Shown in pieces: positions 1 through 4,943 of a stretch of 6,072 bases of DNA. Position 1 is the first letter of the stretch. Each line of letters opens with the position of its first letter. The notes under the pieces are model-generated. The model saw nothing but the letters and a program-made list of their open reading frames with translations. It was not told where the DNA came from and made no database searches. The stretch is taken from positions 1 to 6,072 of the forward strand of contig DAOWAK010000085.1 of assembly GCA_030634605.1 (NCBI GenBank), given 5' to 3'. Source of the DNA: Sedimentisphaerales bacterium (GTDB lineage: Bacteria > Planctomycetota > Phycisphaerae > Sedimentisphaerales > SM23-30). The position numbers and the translations under genes were made by a program.

Positions 1-318
1 AGATAATACAGATAGGCAACCACGGATTGCACGGATTTTAAGATAAGAATTTTGCCACAGAGGACACAGAGGGCTCAGAGAATTTAAGGATTTTTGCCAC
101 TGATTTGCACTGATTTTGGGGATAAATATAAGATAATACAGATAGGCAACCACGGATTGCACGGATTTTAAGATAAGAATTTTGCCACAGAGGACACAGA
201 GGGCTCAGAGAATTTAAGAATTTTTGCCACTGATTTGCACTGATTTTGGGGATAAATATAAGATAATACAGATAGGCAACCACGGATTGCACGGATTTTA
301 AGATAAGAGTTTTGCCAC
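1..318. repeat. 130-bp tandem repeat, about 2.4 copies, running off the left edge
   Basis: Copy 1 covers 1-130, copy 2 covers 131-260 and a partial copy 3 covers 261-318. Copies 1 and 2 differ at one base that I found (G at 89, A at 219). Copy 3 differs at 309 (G instead of A) and loses similarity after 318. Each unit carries three modules, and each module is a short word written in tandem: CACGGATT twice at 21-37 (period 9), CACAGAGG twice plus a shortened CTCAGAG at 56-80 (period 9), and CACTGATTT twice at 98-116 (period 10). AT-rich linkers separate the modules. No gene is supported here. The near identity of the copies points to recent duplication. The modules resemble short dispersed words I recall from intergenic regions of environmental bacterial genomes. 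I know of no accepted function. Confidence 0.95.
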
Positions 319-321
319 CCG

Positions 322-341
322 GAATTAATGCGAATTATTGC
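322..341. repeat. 10-bp tandem doublet beside the 130-bp repeat
   Basis: GAATTAATGC (322-331) is followed directly by GAATTATTGC (332-341), with one mismatch. It starts just after the point where the third copy of the 130-bp repeat breaks off (318), and is preceded by GCCACCC where the repeat has GCCACAG. It looks like a fourth, different word in the same doublet style. A doublet this short could arise by chance. Confidence 0.5.
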
Positions 342-358
342 GGCTGAGATTGCCGCGA
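338..358 (-). terminator. Possible weak terminator hairpin downstream of glmM
   Basis: Seven base pairs, one of them a G-T wobble, form between 338-344 and 352-358 around a 7-base loop, with a GCGGC/GCCGC core. The hairpin lies 7 bases past the glmM stop codon. On the minus strand it is followed by an A/T-rich stretch (AATAATT), not a clean T run, so intrinsic termination would be weak. It may simply be an mRNA 3'-end structure. Confidence 0.35.
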
Positions 359-365
359 GGTGTGG

Positions 366-1742
366 TTAGAAGATTAATTTTTGGATCTGGTCGATGAGGT
401 TTTTGGTGGTTTCTTGATCCGTTGATTCGGCCATGATGCGCATGATGGGTTCGGTGTTGCTGGCGCGGAGCTGGACCCAGCCTTGAGGCAGGTCGATACG
501 AATACCGTCCTGGGTGTCCACTTTAATGTCTTCGGTGGCGGCTCTCTGGGCAAAATGGTCTTTGACGGTTTCAAGGGTCTGGTCGGTTTTTTCGGCGGGG
601 CAGGGGAACTTGGTTTTTATCATGTGATAGCGGGGGATTTCGTCAACCAGTTGGCTTACGGTTTTGCCGGTTTCGGCGAGCAGTTGCAGGATAAGAGCGA
701 TGCCGACGAGGCTGTCGCGGACCAGTCCGACGCGGAGGTCTATAATACCGCCGTTGCCTTCGCCGCCGATGACGCAATTGTTGGCTTGCATGGCGTTGGC
801 GACGTGAGCTTCGCCGACGGGGGTGCGAATTACCTTACAGCCGGCCTGGGCGGCGATGTCGTCGATCATGCGTGAGGTGGATAAATTGGCAGCGGCGGGG
901 CCTTGTTTTTTGCTGAAGATGTATTTGGCGGCCAGGGCGAGGGTGTATTCCTCACCGATATACAGGCCGTTTTCGTCAACGAGGGCTAATCGGTCGGCGT
1001 CGGGGTCCTGGGCGAAGCCGATGGCGGCGTGGTGTTTGGTTATCTCCGGGCCCAGTTCAGCCAGGTTTTCGGCGGTGGGTTCGGGCGTATGAGCGAAAAA
1101 CCCGGTGGGTCGGTTGTTCAGGTGGATGACTTCACAGCCCAGCTCGGAAAGCAAGTTGGCGGTTACGACACATCCGGCACCATTTATGCTGTCCAGAACC
1201 ACCTTGAAGCGTTTGGAGCGGATGAGGGTTTTGTCGCAGATTTGCAGGGTCATATCGACATGGACCGCATGAGTTTTGCTTTCGGCGGAGGATTGGCCGA
1301 CTTTTTGGGCGGGTTGGAGATCGAACTGCTTATTGTAATACAGTTCGTGAATCTTTTTGATCTGATCGGCAGGGTAAGCAATGCCGTCGTCGCGGATGAA
1401 CTTGATTCCGTTCCATTCGATGGGGTTATGCGAGGCGGTAATGACGATTCCGCCGGCACAAGAGAGGTGTTTGACCATCAGGGCCACTCCGGGGGTGGTG
1501 ACGATGCCGAGATCGATGGTTTCGCAGCCGGCGGCCATCAGGCCGGAGCTTAAAGCGGCAGCCATCATTGAGCCGGAGGGGCGGGAATCTCTACCGATGC
1601 AGATTTTGATGGGTTTCTCGGCGGGTTGAGTTTGGCGGAGGAAAGTGCCGTAAGCCATGCCGAATTCGCCGGCCTGGGCCGGGGTCAGGGACTCACCGAT
1701 AATTCCCCTTACTCCTGATATACTGATGATCAATGGTGCCAT
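366..1742 (-). CDS. glmM: Phosphoglucosamine mutase (archaeal/Bacteroidetes-type GlmM, phosphohexomutase family)
   Basis: This 458-residue cytoplasmic enzyme should convert glucosamine-6-phosphate to glucosamine-1-phosphate, the step before UDP-GlcNAc in peptidoglycan and lipopolysaccharide synthesis. All four phosphohexomutase loops are visible: TASHNP with the phosphorylated Ser104, the metal loop DPDADR (Asp246, Asp248, Asp250), the sugar-binding loop GEGNGG (327-332) and the phosphate loop RASNTEP with Arg435 (426-435). GEGNGG and SNTEP resemble the archaeal-type GlmM group more than E. coli GlmM or ManB, so phosphomannomutase or phosphoglucomutase activity remains possible. The frame is open up to an ATG at 1832, but I chose the ATG at 1740-1742. 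It has AGGA five bases upstream, and the protein then begins directly with the family's N-terminal strand (LIISISGVRGI). The gene follows dnaA on the same strand after 131 bases. No frameshift or missing catalytic residue is seen. Confidence 0.9.
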   Translation of the reverse strand: MAPLIISISGVRGIIGESLTPAQAGEFGMAYGTFLRQTQPAEKPIKICIGRDSRPSGSMMAAALSSGLMAAGCETIDLGIVTTPGVALMVKHLSCAGGIVITASHNPIEWNGIKFIRDDGIAYPADQIKKIHELYYNKQFDLQPAQKVGQSSAESKTHAVHVDMTLQICDKTLIRSKRFKVVLDSINGAGCVVTANLLSELGCEVIHLNNRPTGFFAHTPEPTAENLAELGPEITKHHAAIGFAQDPDADRLALVDENGLYIGEEYTLALAAKYIFSKKQGPAAANLSTSRMIDDIAAQAGCKVIRTPVGEAHVANAMQANNCVIGGEGNGGIIDLRVGLVRDSLVGIALILQLLAETGKTVSQLVDEIPRYHMIKTKFPCPAEKTDQTLETVKDHFAQRAATEDIKVDTQDGIRIDLPQGWVQLRASNTEPIMRIMAESTDQETTKNLIDQIQKLIF

Positions 1743-1747
1743 AATTT

Positions 1748-1751
1748 TCCT
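1748..1751 (-). promoter_or_regulatory. Shine-Dalgarno AGGA deciding the glmM start
   Basis: The minus strand reads AGGA, five bases, then the ATG at 1742. The two upstream in-frame ATGs (1784 and 1832) have no comparable motif at normal distance, and the extra residues they would add do not look like part of the family. Confidence 0.65.
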
Positions 1752-1873
1752 ATTGGTTAGCTGCAATGTTTTAACGGGTTCCATAATAACGATTGTACCG
1801 AAGCACCTCTGGGAAATACAGAAAGGTGGCACCCGACGTTTGGCAAATTCTGAATAATTAATTCACCAGACTA

Positions 1874-3286
1874 CTATCTGCTTATCGAGGCTTCAAGTTT
1901 GTCCAAAATCGGGGTGATTTTCATTTCTCTTTTGCCCATGGGGGTTTCCCAGGTAACGGGGGTTTCGTTGTCGCCCAGATAGCCATTGATTTTGCGGCAG
2001 GCGAGGATGACGGTGGCGTGGTTTTTGTTTCCCATGAATCGACCGATTTCGGGGAAAGACATGGTGGTGTGCTTGCGGGCAAGATACATGGCCACGGAGC
2101 GAGCCAGGCTGATGGTTCGGGTTTTTTTGGAGGAATGGACATCGGCGGGGGTGATGCCGAAAAAGGTGGTGACAGCGGCTTCGATGTCGGAGAGGTGTAC
2201 GATGGGGTCGGTGCGGGCGATGTGGTCCTCGAGAGCTTCTTTGGCTACTGCCAGCGTAATAGGGCTGCTGCTGAGCGAAGCGTAGGCAACCACCTTGAGC
2301 AGGGCGCCTTCGAGTTCGCGGACGTTGGCGCGGAGGTTTTTGGCGATGTATTCGATGGCGGATTCGGGGACATCTTTCTTTAGCTCCCGGGTGCGTTGGC
2401 GAAGAATGGAGCAGCGGGTTTCGAATTCGGGCGGTTCGATTTTGACGACCATGCCGGAGATAAAGCGGTTGACCAGGCTGTCAGACAACTCGCCGATCAT
2501 CTTGGGATGAGCGTCAGAAGCCATGACGACTTGCTTGCTGGCGGTGTCGATGGCGTTAAAAGTGTGCAGGAACTCTTCCTGGGTAGCTTTTTTGTTGGCC
2601 AGGAAGTGCACATCGTCAATAAGCAGCAAATCGGCCCGGCGAAAACGCTGGCGGAAGTTGTCAAGTTTGCCCATTTTGAGCGATAAAACAAATTGATTGG
2701 TAAATTCTTCGCCGGAGACGCACAAAAACCGCGTCTGGGGGCGAATGTCGCGGACGGCGTTACAGATTCCCTGGAGGAGGTGGGTTTTACCCAGACCACA
2801 GCCGCCGTGAATAAAAAGTGGATTGAAGTGAGTTCGGGGCTCGGCAACGACAGTTTTGGCGGCACTGTAAGCCAATTGGTTGGAATTGCCGACCACATAA
2901 CTTTCGAGCTTGTGTCGGAGAGTTGAGTGGTTGCGGGGGGTTTCCTGAGGTTTTTTCCGACGAACCGAGGAGGTGCTTTTGGCAACAAATTCGGCCTGGG
3001 AATCGAGCTGCCGGCGGCGCTGACCGCCAAAGAGATCGGGATCAATAGTGAAAATCACTTTGACCGACCGGTTGGTAACTTCCTGGACCGCATTGCGAAT
3101 CTGTTCGGAAAAGTGGTTTTCGATCCACCCCCCGATGAAGAGATTGGGGACACCAACTTTGACATAATCTTCCTCCAGCATAAGGCGGGTAGAATTTTTG
3201 AACCAAATTTTATGTCGTTGCTGGCCGACCTTCTGGGCAATGCTGCTATTAATTTTTTCTACAATATCTGTACACGTGGCGCTCAC
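1874..3286 (-). CDS. dnaA: Chromosomal replication initiator protein DnaA
   Basis: DnaA is the AAA+ ATPase that binds DnaA boxes, melts the origin and helps load the DnaB helicase. The protein has 470 residues, close to E. coli's 467. Domain I is at about 5-82, with WF at 28-29 and VPNLFIGGWIENHF. A short linker follows (about 83-118). The AAA+ domain has Walker A GGCGLGKTH (161-169), Walker B LLLIDD (220-225), sensor I ASDAHP (256-261), the arginine-finger box with Arg274 and a sensor II helix with Arg323. Domain IV (about 363-470) ends in a DNA-binding signature at 419-433 that keeps His423, Thr425, Val426 and RKI. By eye, E. coli Asp433 and Thr435 correspond to Asn422 and Ala424 here. The start is GTG (3284-3286) with GGAG seven bases upstream, and an in-frame TAA lies shortly before it. 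dnaN does not follow; glmM is next on the same strand. Confidence 0.98.
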   Translation of the reverse strand: MSATCTDIVEKINSSIAQKVGQQRHKIWFKNSTRLMLEEDYVKVGVPNLFIGGWIENHFSEQIRNAVQEVTNRSVKVIFTIDPDLFGGQRRRQLDSQAEFVAKSTSSVRRKKPQETPRNHSTLRHKLESYVVGNSNQLAYSAAKTVVAEPRTHFNPLFIHGGCGLGKTHLLQGICNAVRDIRPQTRFLCVSGEEFTNQFVLSLKMGKLDNFRQRFRRADLLLIDDVHFLANKKATQEEFLHTFNAIDTASKQVVMASDAHPKMIGELSDSLVNRFISGMVVKIEPPEFETRCSILRQRTRELKKDVPESAIEYIAKNLRANVRELEGALLKVVAYASLSSSPITLAVAKEALEDHIARTDPIVHLSDIEAAVTTFFGITPADVHSSKKTRTISLARSVAMYLARKHTTMSFPEIGRFMGNKNHATVILACRKINGYLGDNETPVTWETPMGKREMKITPILDKLEASISR

Positions 3287-3291
3287 AACAG

Positions 3292-3297
3292 TTCTCC
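3292..3297 (-). promoter_or_regulatory. Shine-Dalgarno for the dnaA GTG start
   Basis: The minus strand reads GGAGAA, with the GGAG part ending seven bases before the GTG at 3286. A nearby ATG just upstream of GGAG is out of frame. This supports GTG as the true start. Confidence 0.75.
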
Positions 3298-3333
3298 ATT
3301 CGTCAATATTAAGTGATTATGAACTACTCTAAA

Positions 3334-3360
3334 ATTATAAAACAAACACAGACAGAACAA
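3334..3360 (-). promoter_or_regulatory. Likely sigma-70-type promoter of dnaA
   Basis: A perfect TATAAT lies on the minus strand at 3334-3339. The best -35 candidate is TTGTTC at 3355-3360, with a short 15-base spacer and only a partial match to TTGACA. Transcription would start near 3327 and give a leader of about 40 bases before the GTG. The DnaA-box cluster lies about 270 bases or more upstream of this -35, so direct blocking of the promoter by DnaA at those boxes is not evident. Confidence 0.5.
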
Positions 3361-3629
3361 CCTGCCGGCGGCTATAGCGTCCTGAAAAACGTCATGCCGA
3401 AGGCCAAAATGATAGACAACTTTTCACACTAACAAAATCAATTTCGGCAGGGATAATCGCAATCAATCATCGGTCCAAAACTCATTTGCAAGTGGCCCAA
3501 AAAGCATAGACAGCAATAAATGCTGAAAGGTTCTATTCCGTGCAACCAAAATATTCTGCGAATTCTGGTTTCCATAGATTAGATGTTATGAATATCTCAC
3601 AACGATTCAACAGAAAATAACAGGGTTTC

Positions 3630-3738
3630 TTATCCACATGTAACAGGGGGAGAACTGGCATATAGTTATGAGTGAAAAAAAAAATCTTTCCACATATTTT
3701 GCACCGCATAAATCGGTATGTGGAAAACCTGTGGAATC
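3630..3738. other. DnaA-box cluster, candidate oriC core
   Basis: A perfect consensus DnaA box TTATCCACA lies on the plus strand at 3630-3638. A weaker box CTTTCCACA lies on plus at 3686-3694, and TTTTCCACA lies on minus at 3719-3727 (plus reads TGTGGAAAA). A second reversed half-match TGTGGAA at 3730-3736 follows exactly 11 bp after the previous one. TTTCCACATA (3687-3696) and TATGTGGAAA (3717-3726) form a perfect 10-bp inverted repeat with a 20-base spacer. An A10 run (3675-3684) sits between the boxes. Placement in the large AT-rich gap directly upstream of dnaA is typical for oriC. However, only two boxes are good, and I do not see an obvious GC-skew switch in the lines I counted by hand. 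Confidence 0.6.
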
Positions 3739-3920
3739 CGCTTTTTCAACATTGATATAAGGGGAAAACGCAAAGAAAATCAGCTTTGCATGCGTATCTC
3801 ATTAACAATCAGCAACTTACAATTCGGCAAAATGCGTTTGTTGTTACCAAAAAGAAATGGGAGGCTCCGGATTAGCGGAAAAAGCCGGTAAAAACCAATA
3901 AAGCGTAAACCAATTGTATA

Positions 3921-4943
3921 TCATTTTGGCCAAACAGAGGGCTTGATTAAGGCGGTGCGGCGGAAAATTACCTCAAAACCAAAGTTGAGATATAATTGAC
4001 AGGCGGGCTTATTGCGGCAGTCAACGGCGAGCGTCAGGTTTCGGCGATTGCTTAGAGGGATGCAGTGTAAAGCTTCTTCAAGAACCATCCGGCTGAGGCC
4101 CCGGCCTCGAAATTCGGGCAGCAGCCCCATATAAGTCAGTTCCAGCACGTCGGAGGATTTCAGCGGATTAAGCAAAAGGACTGCGGCGGGTTCGTCATTA
4201 TGCAATAAGATTTTCCACCAGCGTGGCGCAAACTGGCCGGCGGCTTTGTGAGAATCAATCACGTCATCCATATTACGCAACTGGTTCAATTCGGGGCAAT
4301 CCAGGCTGTCCTGATAGGTCTGGTTGATTGTCTGCTTAAAAAGGTCATGGTGGGGCGGTTCGTAGGTTAACCATTGGTATGGGGAGGGCAGAGGGGACAT
4401 CTGCCGGGGAGTTATGGCGGGATAATACATGTAAATCAGGTCGGTCAGGGAACGAAAACCGCTCTTGAGGCAAAGCTCGTGTCGGTAATGATCGGTCATT
4501 TCAATCAGGACCTGGACAAGATTGCTGCCCTGTCGAAAAGCCCAATTGCAGGTTTCGGTTACCGTTCTGGCCGCAATATTGGAATCAATTTCGCTGTTCT
4601 GCTCGGCCCAGGAGGTAAACAAAAAAGCCAAGCGTCCCGATTGAGGAACAAAAAGGCAGGCATGGCGGATTTTTCCGTTGACCGTTGCAACGATCTGTCG
4701 AGTGAGGTCGTAATTTTCCTGCCGGGCTAACTGCTTAAATGACTCTACGCGGGTGTAAACCTGTTTATCATCGCCAGATGAGTTACGAAAAAACAAAGAC
4801 ACGCACTGACCAATTTCATCGGGCAGGACGGGGCGGATTTCCACCCCCTGGGGCACCTCGGTGGGCAACAGAGGGACGACGGCCGCATTTGAGCGATCCG
4901 GTGGGATTTTAACGATTGACCGGCGCGAAACCTTGCGAGCCAT
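3921..4943 (-). CDS. Tandem GNAT-fold N-acetyltransferase, substrate unknown
   Basis: This is a 340-residue, probably cytoplasmic, protein that should transfer an acyl group from acetyl-CoA to an unknown amine. The C-terminal GNAT domain (about 195-334) is the clear one: strand 4 and the acetyl-CoA loop read ELTYMGLLPEFRGRGLSR (268-285), where RGRGLS is the pyrophosphate-binding motif. It is followed by LAVDCRN and the typical CQLYLNFGFE ending (315-324). The N-terminal half (about 34-175) looks like a second, degenerate GNAT fold ending in CLKSGFRSLTDLIYMYY, without a clear CoA loop. Mycothiol synthase is a known two-GNAT protein, but nothing here shows that activity. The first 20 residues are basic. 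The ATG at 4941-4943 has GGGAG eight bases upstream and lies inside the end of the upstream gene (35-base overlap), which suggests translational coupling. It ends 634 bases before dnaA. Confidence 0.85.
   Translation of the reverse strand: MARKVSRRSIVKIPPDRSNAAVVPLLPTEVPQGVEIRPVLPDEIGQCVSLFFRNSSGDDKQVYTRVESFKQLARQENYDLTRQIVATVNGKIRHACLFVPQSGRLAFLFTSWAEQNSEIDSNIAARTVTETCNWAFRQGSNLVQVLIEMTDHYRHELCLKSGFRSLTDLIYMYYPAITPRQMSPLPSPYQWLTYEPPHHDLFKQTINQTYQDSLDCPELNQLRNMDDVIDSHKAAGQFAPRWWKILLHNDEPAAVLLLNPLKSSDVLELTYMGLLPEFRGRGLSRMVLEEALHCIPLSNRRNLTLAVDCRNKPACQLYLNFGFEVIFRRTALIKPSVWPK

Larger units (their letters stand above)
3287..3920. other. 634-base AT-rich intergenic region between the GNAT gene and dnaA
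   Basis: This gap holds the dnaA leader and promoter on its left side and the DnaA-box cluster in the middle. The remainder has no convincing gene. 3361-3620 contains small inverted repeats only: TGCCGAA at 3395-3401 against TTCGGCA at 3443-3449, and CCTGCCG at 3361-3367 against CGGCAGG at 3445-3451. 3760-3920 is AT-rich and shows no strong terminator after the GNAT gene; the best candidate there is a 4-bp CCGG pairing around 3867-3888. Confidence 0.7.

Noticed and set aside
38..292. 84-codon minus-strand open frame across the tandem repeat
   Set aside because: The 130-bp period shifts the frame by one base per copy, so its two parts translate the same DNA in different frames. There is no ribosome site or protein-like composition.
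483..1553. Long plus-strand open frames opposite glmM
   Set aside because: They are shadows of the glmM codons. The minus-strand product carries every expected catalytic motif.
1792..1820. Possible glmM promoter on the minus strand with -10 TACAAT at 1792-1797
   Set aside because: The -10 is good, but the sequence at -35 (TGTATT, 17-base spacer) matches only two of six consensus bases. It is too weak to list as a feature.
1743..1832. Longer glmM with 30 extra N-terminal residues (start at 1832)
   Set aside because: There is no Shine-Dalgarno at normal distance, the extra residues do not resemble the family, and the ATG at 1742 has AGGA five bases upstream.
3361..3451. Inverted repeats TGCCGAA/TTCGGCA and CCTGCCG/CGGCAGG in the dnaA leader side of the gap
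   Set aside because: The arms are only 7 bp and lie 41 and 77 bases apart, with no conserved spacing or known operator match. They are compatible with chance.
3743..3751. TTTTCAACA as a further DnaA box
   Set aside because: It has two mismatches to the consensus, including one in the conserved CCACA core.
3668..3760. 30-codon plus-strand open frame starting MSEKKN in the dnaA upstream gap
   Set aside because: It overlaps the DnaA boxes and the A10 run, which explain its codons. The only purine-rich stretch (GGGGGAG) is 15 bases from the ATG, which is too far.
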